Notes under the pieces: model-generated
Told to the model about the DNA's origin: nothing
Databases searched by the model: none
Seen by the model: only the letters and a program-made list of their open reading frames with translations
Position numbers and translations under genes: made by a program
Shown: one piece after another, positions 16,407 to 23,924 of the stretch
How the letters are laid out: every line of letters begins with the position of its first letter
Numbering within the stretch: the stretch's first letter is position 1
Origin: JAZFYD01 sp036443405
GTDB taxonomy: Bacteria; Planctomycetota; PLA2
Direction of reading: 5' to 3'
DNA: 31,282 nt
Assembly: GCA_036443405.1 (NCBI GenBank)
Contig: JAZFYD010000113.1
Span: 1-31,282 of the forward strand

Positions 16407-19283
16407 ATGAGGTTCTTGGCCTGCGTGATCGCCACGACCCTGGCCGGGGTCGTCGTGCTTTTCACAAGCGATCCGGGCGCCGCGGATCCGGGTGGCCCCA
16501 AACGCCGCCCGAACAAGGGTTGCATCGTCTGCCACGAGGGCATCGAGGTGATGCACCCGTGGGATCCTTTGAGTTGCACCGACTGCCATGGAGGCGACGG
16601 TGCGGCGCTGGACAAGGACAAGGCCCACGTGGTCGCGACCCGCCGGGTCGCCAACGACGAGACGATGGCGCCGCTCAAGTACGACCTCGCGTACCGCCGC
16701 TTCGTGAACCCGACCGATCTGCGCGTGGTCGAGCAGACGTGCGGCCGCTGCCATGCCGCCGATTGCGCGACGCTGAAGAAGTCGTTGCACGGAACCACTT
16801 CAGGACATCTGAGCGACGGCCTCTATGAGAACGGCGTGGTCCGCTCGAAAACCAAACGGTTCGCCATCTTCGCGACCAAGGACGAGGACGGCACGGTTCC
16901 CGAACACGCGCACAAGTCGCTGCCGGCGATTCCGCTGCCGGCGCTGGGAGACAAGTCGAGCATCGGTTCTCACTTCTCCGACCTGCCCCGCAAGTCGTGC
17001 ATGCAGTGCCACCTGTACTCGCGAGGGATCGGATTACGCGGGCGCCTCGGCCAGGACGGCTGGTATCGGTCCGAGGGCTGTGCGGTGTGCCACGTGACGT
17101 ATGCGCACGACGGCCTGAGCAAGAGTGCCGACGAGACCGTCGACAAACTCGAGCCGGGCCATCCGCGACGGCACTCGATGACGTTGGCCATCCCGACCGA
17201 GACGTGCACGAAGTGCCACGCGCTCGACGCGAGCATCGGGATGAGCTTCCGCGGCCTCGCGCAGCTGCCTCCGGGAGTGCCGGGCGGCCCCGACGTTCCG
17301 GGCACGACGGACCGCCGCTCCAAAGGCCGGTTTTTCCTGAACGACCCGAAGATCTGCCCGCCGGACGTGCACTCGGAACGCGGCATGCATTGCATCGACT
17401 GTCACGGTGTGACCGACGTGATGGGCGACGGCAACATCTACGGCGAGATGGAACACGCCGTGACGGTGCGTTGCGAGACCTGCCACGGCACGTTCACACG
17501 CCGCGCGACGTTCAAGACCAGCCGTGGCGAAACCCTCGAACACCTGCGCTGGGACGGGGACAACGCCGTGCTGCGCGGCAAGGTCACCGGCAAGCTGCAT
17601 CCCGTCAAGCAGGTCGTCGACGTGCTGACCCGCGGCCACAAGAGCTACAACGGCGCCGCCGCGCGGGCGATGACGCACGCACACGACCGGCTGACGTGCT
17701 ACGCCTGTCACAGCGGTTGGAGCGTGAACTTCTTCGGGTTCCACTTCGACCGCAACGAATCGTTCACGCAGCTGGATGTGATTTCCGGCCAACGCACGCC
17801 GGGTCGGGTCACGACGCAGGAGAAGATCTTCGCGACGTTCCGCCACTTCTATCTGGGCGTGGATTCGCGCGGGAAGATCGCGCCGTACATGGTCGGGTTC
17901 TCGACCGCGGGTACGTACAGGGACGAGTCCGGCAAGGTCGTGTTGCGTCAGGAACTCCCCGTGACCGCGGCCGGGCTGAGCGGCATGACGCTGATCCATC
18001 ATCAGCTTCACACCGTCCGGCCGGCGGCGCGCAAGTGCATGGAGTGCCACGGCGCGCCGAGCGTCCTGGGGCTCGGCTCGGAGAACTTCCAGCTGTTCCG
18101 CGACCTGTTCGTGACCGTGGGCGACGGCGGCCTGACCGTGTGTGCGCTGGACGCGAACAACCCCGGCCAGAGCCTCGCGCTCGTGAACGTCCCGCTTCCG
18201 TCGCGGCCCCGCGATGTCGCGCTCTTGAACGACTCGAACTCCGGTCGCGCGCAATACGCGTATGTGGCGTGCCGCGACGGTTCGATCCAGGTCGTCGATC
18301 TGACCGATCCGGCCGGCGCCAAACGCATCGGCGCCGTGCCCGGTGGCGATGCACGCAAGCTGCTCGTCAGAGAGGGCACGCTCTTTGTCGCGTCGGGCAA
18401 GGAGGGCCTCTGGATCTTCTCGCTTGCGTCACCCAGGCGTCCCAAGCGCATCGCGCGCGTGCGAACCGAGGAGGCCCGCTCGGTGCACGTGGACGGACTA
18501 CACGCGTACGTCGCCGACGGGCCCGCCGGGCTGCGCATCATCGATGTGTCCGTGCCGCACAAGCCCGCGGTCACCGCCGTGGTCGATCTCAACGGCGACA
18601 ACGCCGAGCCGATGGACGCCAACGACGTGTTAGTGCACTACAGCGCGGGCACTCCAGAGGTCGCGATGCGGCGCCGAACCCAGGGGCGCAACGTCGCGTA
18701 TGTCGCCGACGGGCGGCGCGGGATTTACGTCGTGGAGGTCACGCGCCCGGACAAACCGCTCGTGGTCACGCCGGCGCGCGGCCGCCGGTCGGGCTTCTCC
18801 GTAACGAGCCTCGCGTTTTCGAGCAACTACGACATCGGGAGTGACGGCGGCGACATCCCGTCGCAGGAGCGCGACTACCTCTACTTCGTCGGCACCCAAA
18901 ACAACAGCAACGGCATTCTCGGCAAGGTGGACGTGACCCGTCCCTTGGAGCCGCGGCTGACCGCGACAAGAAGGACGGTGAACGACCCGCGCGCGGTACG
19001 GATCGCGCGTGTCTATCAGGCGCCGTTTTTGAAGCAGTACGCCATCGTGGCCGGGCGCGGCCGCGGCGACGTCGAGATCGTGGACGTGACGCTGCGCAAC
19101 CCGATCACGCAAGCCGGCGTCGTGGCCGGTGTCGGCCCGGCGGTCGGCCTGGACTACGAATTCATGCCGCTCGACCGGCTCGTCGGATTCGACGGCAAGC
19201 CTCTCAAAGACGTAAGCCACCCGGGATCTCGCTTTCTCACACGCAAAGAGATCCACCGTATCCTGGCGGCTGAGGTGCGATGA
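16407..19283 (+). CDS. Decahaem c-type cytochrome fused to a seven-blade LVIVD-type beta-propeller
   Basis: A 958-aa exported protein; the signal peptide (MRFLACVIATTLAGVVVLF) starts at ATG 16407. Ten CXXCH haem-attachment motifs lie at residues 39, 57, 112, 198, 225, 267, 329, 356, 431 and 544 (CIVCH, CTDCH, CGRCH, CMQCH, CAVCH, CTKCH, CIDCH, CETCH, CYACH, CMECH). From about 570 to 915 come seven repeats of the form (A/L)YVA-x-G-x-x-G-(L/I)-x-(I/V)-(I/V)-D-(L/V)-(T/S)-x-P, the LVIVD pattern that folds as a beta-propeller. The cytochrome part suggests multi-haem electron transfer outside the inner membrane; the propeller suggests surface docking or an enzyme scaffold. It overlaps the EF-hand gene by 4 nt. 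I cannot name a described family with this exact architecture; electron donor and acceptor are unknown. Confidence 0.93.
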   Translation: MRFLACVIATTLAGVVVLFTSDPGAADPGGPKRRPNKGCIVCHEGIEVMHPWDPLSCTDCHGGDGAALDKDKAHVVATRRVANDETMAPLKYDLAYRRFVNPTDLRVVEQTCGRCHAADCATLKKSLHGTTSGHLSDGLYENGVVRSKTKRFAIFATKDEDGTVPEHAHKSLPAIPLPALGDKSSIGSHFSDLPRKSCMQCHLYSRGIGLRGRLGQDGWYRSEGCAVCHVTYAHDGLSKSADETVDKLEPGHPRRHSMTLAIPTETCTKCHALDASIGMSFRGLAQLPPGVPGGPDVPGTTDRRSKGRFFLNDPKICPPDVHSERGMHCIDCHGVTDVMGDGNIYGEMEHAVTVRCETCHGTFTRRATFKTSRGETLEHLRWDGDNAVLRGKVTGKLHPVKQVVDVLTRGHKSYNGAAARAMTHAHDRLTCYACHSGWSVNFFGFHFDRNESFTQLDVISGQRTPGRVTTQEKIFATFRHFYLGVDSRGKIAPYMVGFSTAGTYRDESGKVVLRQELPVTAAGLSGMTLIHHQLHTVRPAARKCMECHGAPSVLGLGSENFQLFRDLFVTVGDGGLTVCALDANNPGQSLALVNVPLPSRPRDVALLNDSNSGRAQYAYVACRDGSIQVVDLTDPAGAKRIGAVPGGDARKLLVREGTLFVASGKEGLWIFSLASPRRPKRIARVRTEEARSVHVDGLHAYVADGPAGLRIIDVSVPHKPAVTAVVDLNGDNAEPMDANDVLVHYSAGTPEVAMRRRTQGRNVAYVADGRRGIYVVEVTRPDKPLVVTPARGRRSGFSVTSLAFSSNYDIGSDGGDIPSQERDYLYFVGTQNNSNGILGKVDVTRPLEPRLTATRRTVNDPRAVRIARVYQAPFLKQYAIVAGRGRGDVEIVDVTLRNPITQAGVVAGVGPAVGLDYEFMPLDRLVGFDGKPLKDVSHPGSRFLTRKEIHRILAAEVR

Positions 19284-20191
19284 CCATGACCATGCGAACT
19301 CTCGGAACACTCGCTCTTTTGGCGTCACTCGCTGCGGCCGATCGGATCGACAACGTCTTCCGAATCTGGGACACCAACGGCGACGGCATCCTGACCTCCG
19401 ATGAGATCGTCGACGAAGCGCTCTTCAAGCAGGTGGACGCCGACGGCAACGGCCGTGCGACGCGCAAGGAAGTTGCCGCGTACCTCGGAATCAAACCGAA
19501 GCCGGAACCCGAACCGATGCCGGAACCGAAACCCAAGCCCAAGCCGAAACCGAAATCGGACAAGCCCAAGAAGGGCAAGGGTGACAAGAAGGCGGACAAG
19601 TCGGATCCGGAAAAGAGCAAGAGCGTCGCGAAACCCGAGAAGATGCCGTTTACGGTGAACGAGCGTGTCGCGGACTTCTTCAAGCGCTTTGACCTGAACA
19701 AGAACAACAGGATCGAGCTGAAAGAGTTCCGCGGTGGGGAGGACGTGTTCAAGAAGAACGACCGCAACCGCAACCGGACGCTTTCAAGGAAAGAGGTCGC
19801 GCGTTACATCCAGGACCAGCTTCGCGAGGCGAAGAAGCGCCCGCGGCCCGACAACTTCTTCGAGCTGTTCGACAAGAACCGCGACAAGAAGGTCACGCGC
19901 AAGGAGTACGACGGCCCCCCGCGGTTCTTCAAGAGCTACGATCACAACAAGAACAACACCGTGACCGAGCAGGAGTTGAACATGGGGCCCAAGTCGGCGA
20001 TGTCGATGGGGGATCCGAAGCGGATCGAACGCGACGGCGCGACGCCGCTGCCGAGACGGACGCTGCTCGACCGGTACGACGCGGACAAAAACGGACGCAT
20101 CACGCTTGCCGAGTTGAAGGGCGCCGACAGCATCATGGCCCGCCTCGACAAGAACGGCGACGGCGTCCTATCCGGAGCCGAAGTCCGGTAA
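19280..20191 (+). CDS. Exported protein with eight EF-hand calcium-binding loops
   Basis: A 303-aa protein with a signal peptide at its N-terminus (MRTLGTLALLASLAAA, reached from ATG 19280, 19286 or 19292; 19280 overlaps the decahaem stop as ATGA). Eight 12-residue EF-hand loops lie in four pairs at residues 31, 53, 138, 161, 198, 221, 267 and 290, for example DTNGDGILTSDE, DADGNGRATRKE, DKNGDGVLSGAE. Positions 1 and 12 are D and E in all eight; loops 3-6 have lysine, arginine or asparagine at inner positions and may bind weakly. Between pairs 1 and 2 is a 60-residue Pro/Lys/Glu-rich linker (KPKPEPEP-like). Coupling to the decahaem gene suggests a calcium-dependent accessory of that protein, which is inference. 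Confidence 0.93.
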   Translation: MTMTMRTLGTLALLASLAAADRIDNVFRIWDTNGDGILTSDEIVDEALFKQVDADGNGRATRKEVAAYLGIKPKPEPEPMPEPKPKPKPKPKSDKPKKGKGDKKADKSDPEKSKSVAKPEKMPFTVNERVADFFKRFDLNKNNRIELKEFRGGEDVFKKNDRNRNRTLSRKEVARYIQDQLREAKKRPRPDNFFELFDKNRDKKVTRKEYDGPPRFFKSYDHNKNNTVTEQELNMGPKSAMSMGDPKRIERDGATPLPRRTLLDRYDADKNGRITLAELKGADSIMARLDKNGDGVLSGAEVR

Positions 20192-20247
20192 GCTGCGGCG
20201 CTCCCCCGGCCCGATCGTCCCCAATCGGCGCATAACTAACAAAAGAC

Positions 20248-20276
20248 TTGGTTGAGCGATCAACTCAGGCTAGGAT
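20248..20276 (+). promoter_or_regulatory. Promoter with embedded palindromic operator of the TetR gene
   Basis: TTGGTT (20248-20253) and TAGGAT (20271-20276) are spaced by 17 nt, matching the sigma70 consensus moderately well. Between them lies the inverted repeat GTTGA-GCGA-TCAAC (20251-20264), placed where a bound TetR dimer would block RNA polymerase. The ATG at 20285 is only 8 nt after the -10, so the message would be nearly leaderless. The arrangement suggests autorepression of the tetR gene and its coupled partner. Confidence 0.45.
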
Positions 20277-20284
20277 CCTCCGCC

Positions 20285-20929
20285 ATGACAGCTGCGGCGG
20301 AGAGCACCACCCGCGATCGACTCGTGGAAGCGGCCCGGGAACTCTTTTGGGACCAGGGCTACCGCGCGACGGGGATCGCGCAGATCCTGAAGAAGGCGGA
20401 GGCCAGAAGCGGCAGCCTCTACCACTTCTTCCCCACCAAAGAGGACCTGCTGCTCGCGGTGCTCGAAAAGTACCGCGTCCAACTGCGGCCGTGGCTGTTG
20501 GACCCGATCTTTCAGCGCGTGACCGATCCCATCGAACGGATCTTCGCGCTCCTGGACGGCTACCGGCAGGGGCTGATTCTCAGTGACTGCAAACAGGGCT
20601 GCCCGATCGGCAACCTCGCGCTGGAAGTTGGGTCTCAGCTTCCCGCCGCGCGCGAAGGCATCGAGGAGAACTTCCGTGGTTGGTCGGCGGGCGTACGCGA
20701 GTGCCTCGAGGAGGCATCGGGGCGGCTGCCGGAGGGCGCCGATCTGGAGCGAATCTCGCTGTTCGTGCTCACGACGATGGAAGGCGCCGTGATGCTGGCG
20801 CGCTCGTATCAGTCGCTCGAACCGTACGACAGCGCGGTGAGTTCGCTCCGCGATTACTTCGAACGATTGTTGGAAGACGGAAGCACGTGGTCGGCACCGA
20901 AGCCGGCACAAAAAGGGACTAGACGATGA
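20285..20929 (+). CDS. TetR/AcrR-family transcriptional regulator
   Basis: A 214-aa repressor-type regulator. Residues 8-55 form the TetR helix-turn-helix domain: TRDRLVEAARELFWDQGYRATGIAQILKKA, then SGSLYHFFPTKEDLLLAVLE, the standard recognition-helix and F-P/S-K-E-D signature. The C-terminal ligand domain contains CKQGCPIGNLALEVG, like the LmrA/YxaF-type TetR C-domains, where cysteines line the pocket. I choose ATG 20285 since the upstream frame overlaps the putative promoter. The gene overlaps the next by 4 nt (ATGA), so regulator and secreted product are made together. The ligand is unknown; the target is probably its own operon, given the palindrome in its promoter. Confidence 0.95.
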   Translation: MTAAAESTTRDRLVEAARELFWDQGYRATGIAQILKKAEARSGSLYHFFPTKEDLLLAVLEKYRVQLRPWLLDPIFQRVTDPIERIFALLDGYRQGLILSDCKQGCPIGNLALEVGSQLPAAREGIEENFRGWSAGVRECLEEASGRLPEGADLERISLFVLTTMEGAVMLARSYQSLEPYDSAVSSLRDYFERLLEDGSTWSAPKPAQKGTRR

Positions 20930-21912
20930 ACTCCATCCGGGTGTGTTTGCTGGTTCTCTTGTGCTCAGTGCCGTCGGTGCGAGCGGAGGACCAAGAGCCC
21001 TCGCCGCTCGCATTCTTGGAGCCGCTGATCGGCGGCCACTGGCTCACGGACGCCAGGCTGCCCGGGGGCGAGCCCATCCGCACGCGCGTGACGTACCGAT
21101 ACGGTTTCGCGAAGCAGTTCGTGCGGGGTCGGGTCTACACCCTCACCGACAAGGGCGACTACCTGACGTACGAGACCCTCTTTTTTTTCGACCCGGAGAA
21201 GAAGCACGTCGCGGCGCTGACGTTTTCGGCGCAGGGAGCGATCTCGCGTGGCGTCGCCCGGCCGGGCAAACCCGGCATGATCGAGATGCGGACACCGCGC
21301 AGTGCCAACCTCCCGATGATGCGCCAGGAGTACGCGTTCACGCCCGGAGTGACGGACGCATACACGGGTCGCAACTACTTCGATCGAGGTGGCGCCTGGG
21401 TACAGGTCATGGAAACCAAGTCGAAGCGCCGCGCGGATCCGCCGATCGGCAAACCGCTGCGTTTGCGGGAGCCGTCGGAATGGCTGCGGCCGCTGGTGCG
21501 GCTGATCGGGGGGCGTTGGGAAATCACCGGCACCATGGGTGGTCGAGAGCTGGACGGGTTCACTCGGTACGAATGGAGCCTGCATCCCACGGTGATCGAG
21601 TCCAAGACCGTGATGCGAAACCCCGGCCCCGAACACACGGTCTACGTCGCATTTCAGTATTTCGATCCCGCGGCCAAACGACTTCGGTTCCTCAGCTTCT
21701 CACCCACGGGCATGAAAGTCGCCGTGGTGACGGTTCGGCCTGACGTTCTCCACTACGAGTACACGGAGCACACGGCCGCGGGCCCGGTCCGCTACAAGGA
21801 AGAACACCGCTTCCTGGACGACGACACCATCAAGTGGAAGGTGAACAAGTTGGACGGCAAAAACTGGGTGGAGTTCGCGAGCGACATGACCGCCCGCCGC
21901 GTGCGGGACTGA
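20926..21912 (+). CDS. Secreted protein of two tandem lipocalin-like halves
   Basis: A 328-aa protein with a signal peptide (MNSIRVCLLVLLCSVPSVRA). The mature part is an internal duplication: half one begins FLEPLIGGHWLTD and runs through YRYGFAKQFVRGRVYTL and ETLFFFDPEKKHVAALTFS; half two begins LVRLIGGRWEITG and runs through YEWSLHPTVIESKTVM and VAFQYFDPAAKRLRFLSFS. The repeated L-I-G-G-x-W, F/Y-FDP-x-x-K and FS segments are shared in order, a pattern found in small beta-barrel families that bind hydrophobic ligands; I cannot assign a specific family. The start codon overlaps the tetR stop, so it is likely the effector gene of that regulator. A run of eight T (21181-21188) encodes the FFF stretch, unusual in this GC-rich DNA. 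Its stop is 2 nt from that of the convergent lipoprotein gene. Confidence 0.87.
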   Translation: MNSIRVCLLVLLCSVPSVRAEDQEPSPLAFLEPLIGGHWLTDARLPGGEPIRTRVTYRYGFAKQFVRGRVYTLTDKGDYLTYETLFFFDPEKKHVAALTFSAQGAISRGVARPGKPGMIEMRTPRSANLPMMRQEYAFTPGVTDAYTGRNYFDRGGAWVQVMETKSKRRADPPIGKPLRLREPSEWLRPLVRLIGGRWEITGTMGGRELDGFTRYEWSLHPTVIESKTVMRNPGPEHTVYVAFQYFDPAAKRLRFLSFSPTGMKVAVVTVRPDVLHYEYTEHTAAGPVRYKEEHRFLDDDTIKWKVNKLDGKNWVEFASDMTARRVRD

Positions 21913-21914
21913 CG

Positions 21915-22229
21915 CTACCTGCCGGGGGACTGCAGGTAGTAGCTGTAGGGCCGCGATTGGACAAATATGTCGCCCGGTCGCAGTTCGAACGTTTGCCGCC
22001 GGCGCCGGCTGAACTCCATGGTCAACGAGGCGCCGGGTGTGGTGACTTCGTACGCGACACCATCCTTGAGGTTCTCGCGTTTCGGGTTCTGAAGATTCTC
22101 GAGATGGATGACAAAACCCCGGGTCACGCGGTAGCCCGTCTTGCTCTGCAGGTACTTCGCGGTCGTGCTGGAGCAGCCAGCGAGCAGGATCAACAAGACG
22201 ATGGCGCCCGGACGATGCATGCTCGGCAT
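21915..22229 (-). CDS. Short lipoprotein of unknown function
   Basis: A 104-aa (or 101-aa from ATG 22220) lipoprotein with signal HRPGAIVLLILLAGC and mature cysteine after LLAG, followed by SST. The mature part carries TGYRVTRGFVIHLENL and a basic RRRR segment before FELRPGDIF; no family is recognised. It is the last gene of the leftward purC-purE run, 43 nt after the lipase-like gene, and its stop is only 2 nt from the stop of the convergent duplicated secreted-protein gene, leaving no room for separate terminators. Confidence 0.72.
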   Translation of the reverse strand: MPSMHRPGAIVLLILLAGCSSTTAKYLQSKTGYRVTRGFVIHLENLQNPKRENLKDGVAYEVTTPGASLTMEFSRRRRQTFELRPGDIFVQSRPYSYYLQSPGR

Positions 22230-22272
22230 GGTCGCACGAGGGGAGGTCAGCCTGTCGTGCCGTGTCCGCCGA

Positions 22273-23058
22273 CTAACCGTCGCGCTTCATCGAACTGCGC
22301 GAGAACCGGCCGTGTTTCAGGAAGTGGAGCGTCTCGGCGGCGACCTCGGGGTCCCGGCGCATCATCGTGTGACTCGTGTTGAGGACCAGGAAGTCGCGCA
22401 TGCCTTCGAGTTTGGTCGCCTCGACGGCAACGACACCGTCGTCCTCGCCCGGAATCATGTTCGAGCTGATCGGATTGAAGCTCGCGTTGCCGGCGATGAT
22501 CCCGACCTCGTAATACGGCGGCCCCAGAAGGTTCGGCAACGAGTCCGGCTTCGTTCCGAGTCTGGCGGCCGTCGGGCCGAGGGCTTTCTTGAAGAGCCAG
22601 GTGTCGCCATACTTGTCCACGAGATCGCTGCCTTGATTCGGTGGACCGAGCATCACGACGCGTCCGAGATTCTTCAGCGGTTTGTCGGTGAGATAGGCCC
22701 GCAAAAGCAGGCCGCCCAGCGAGTGCGTGACGAAGTGCGTCGGGCTGCCTATGTTCGCGCAACACGCGGCGACCTTCTCGCCGATCAGGGCTACGAGTTT
22801 CTCCGGCGTCTCGTCGCGCGAAGGGTAGCCGATGTTGTGCACGACATACCCCGCATCCTGGAGGCGCCGCTCCAACTCGCCCATCGCCACCTCGGACCGG
22901 CCCAGCCCATGCAGCAACACGACGTGTTCCGGTTGCGGCGCGGATGCGGGCGGCAACTCCGGGTCCGCCCGGTAGAGGCGGGAGGAGACGAGGCCGACAC
23001 CGGCGAGCGCCGCGACAAAAGCGGCCAGGAGAAACGCACGTCGGCTGATGGGCCGCAT
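22273..23058 (-). CDS. Secreted alpha/beta-hydrolase (lipase/esterase-like)
   Basis: A 261-aa hydrolase with an N-terminal export signal: SRRAFLLAAFVAALAGVGLV, hydrophobic with arginines in front, possibly left as an anchor. The alpha/beta-hydrolase motifs are clear: HVVLLHGLGRS (oxyanion loop), THSLGG with nucleophile S113, an acid in GEDDGVV (D206 or D207) and H230 in NTSHTMM. The layout resembles small LipA/PGAP1-like lipases. The substrate is not shown; lipid or ester hydrolysis at the membrane surface is likely. It follows the two-span membrane protein gene by 27 nt in the purC-purE run. Confidence 0.9.
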   Translation of the reverse strand: MRPISRRAFLLAAFVAALAGVGLVSSRLYRADPELPPASAPQPEHVVLLHGLGRSEVAMGELERRLQDAGYVVHNIGYPSRDETPEKLVALIGEKVAACCANIGSPTHFVTHSLGGLLLRAYLTDKPLKNLGRVVMLGPPNQGSDLVDKYGDTWLFKKALGPTAARLGTKPDSLPNLLGPPYYEVGIIAGNASFNPISSNMIPGEDDGVVAVEATKLEGMRDFLVLNTSHTMMRRDPEVAAETLHFLKHGRFSRSSMKRDG

Positions 23059-23085
23059 CGCATCAAGATAACGCGGGTGCGGGCT

Positions 23086-23427
23086 TCACGCGTCGTCGCG
23101 ATATGCCCCACGCCCGTCTGCGAAACGGATCAGCCGGCGGCAGCGGTAGAGATACGAGGCCACCGGCAACTGCAGGACGATGGAAAGCACGCCGCCGCCA
23201 AGCGCGAGCCCCGCGACGAAACTCGGTCGGCGCCCCTGCGAGAAGTCCCAGGCGATCAGGATCAAGCCGGTGATCGCGAATGCGAGAGGGCCCTTCGCGG
23301 CACGCCATGTCGGCGCTTCGTCCGGGTCCGTGCGGGAGTCTTTCCGCAATCGGTGCAGGACTTCGCGGTCCGCGGGTTCGAGCAGGACTTCGTTCCCGTG
23401 CCCGCCGGGTTCGGGTGCGTCGGTCAC
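23086..23427 (-). CDS. Small membrane protein, two predicted spans
   Basis: A 113-aa protein with a charged N-terminal half (about residues 1-45) and two hydrophobic spans at about 47-60 (GPLAFAITGLILIAW) and 70-92 (FVAGLALGGGVLSIVLQLP), followed by a basic RCRRLIRF tail. I find no family. The start is GTG 23427, which overlaps the purE stop as GTGA; the frame is open upstream opposite purE but the extra 198 codons look like a shadow. Topology suggests both ends in the cytoplasm. It is translated with purE, though nothing suggests a purine role. Confidence 0.72.
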   Translation of the reverse strand: MTDAPEPGGHGNEVLLEPADREVLHRLRKDSRTDPDEAPTWRAAKGPLAFAITGLILIAWDFSQGRRPSFVAGLALGGGVLSIVLQLPVASYLYRCRRLIRFADGRGAYRDDA

Positions 23428-23921
23428 CGGTTCTGAACTTCGGCGTCGTCGGCCCGGATCTTGTCCTGCATCGCGGCCCGATGAGCCGCAACGCGCTCGG
23501 CGAGGTCGGTGTCCTTCGCCATCATGATCTGGCATGCGAACAGCGCGGCGTTCGTCGCGCCCGCCTTGCCGATCGCGAAACACGCGACGGGCACGCCTGC
23601 CGGCATCTGCGCCGTGGAGTAGAGCGCGTCGACGCCGTTCAGCGCGCCGACCTTCGCCGGCACGCCGAGCACCGGCACTTTGCAGTGCGCGGCGAGCACG
23701 CCCGCGAGGTGCGCGGCCATCCCGGCCATGCCGATGACGACCTCGAGTCCGCGGTCCTTCGCCGTCTTGGCGTACTCCGCGGACTCGTCCGGGGTGCGGT
23801 GCGCCGAGATGATGCGCAACTCGTAAGGCACCTGCATCTCTTTCAGGAGCGCTTCCGCGCCTTCCATCTGAGGGAGGTCGCTCTTGGATCCGAGCACGAT
23901 TCCGACACGCGGGTTGGCCAT
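23424..23921 (-). CDS. purE: N5-carboxyaminoimidazole ribonucleotide mutase
   Basis: PurE (class I) converts N5-CAIR to CAIR in purine biosynthesis. The 165-aa protein begins VGIVLGSKSDLPQMEGA, has the catalytic-region histidine in ISAHRTPDE, the GMAGMAAHLAGVLAA phosphate loop and PVLGVPAKVGALNG, and ends with a helix. Length is normal. It starts 3 nt after the purC stop and overlaps the downstream small membrane-protein gene by 4 nt. PurK is not in the window. Confidence 0.97.
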   Translation of the reverse strand: MANPRVGIVLGSKSDLPQMEGAEALLKEMQVPYELRIISAHRTPDESAEYAKTAKDRGLEVVIGMAGMAAHLAGVLAAHCKVPVLGVPAKVGALNGVDALYSTAQMPAGVPVACFAIGKAGATNAALFACQIMMAKDTDLAERVAAHRAAMQDKIRADDAEVQNR

Positions 23922-23924
23922 GTC

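Noticed and set aside
15164..16798. A 544-codon minus-strand frame opposite the phosphatase-fold gene
   Set aside because: It crosses the hairpin repeats and two real genes, and the protein has shadow composition.
20211..20228. CCGAT...ATCGG inverted repeat after the EF-hand gene
   Set aside because: A 5-bp stem without a U-tract in GC-rich sequence could easily be chance.
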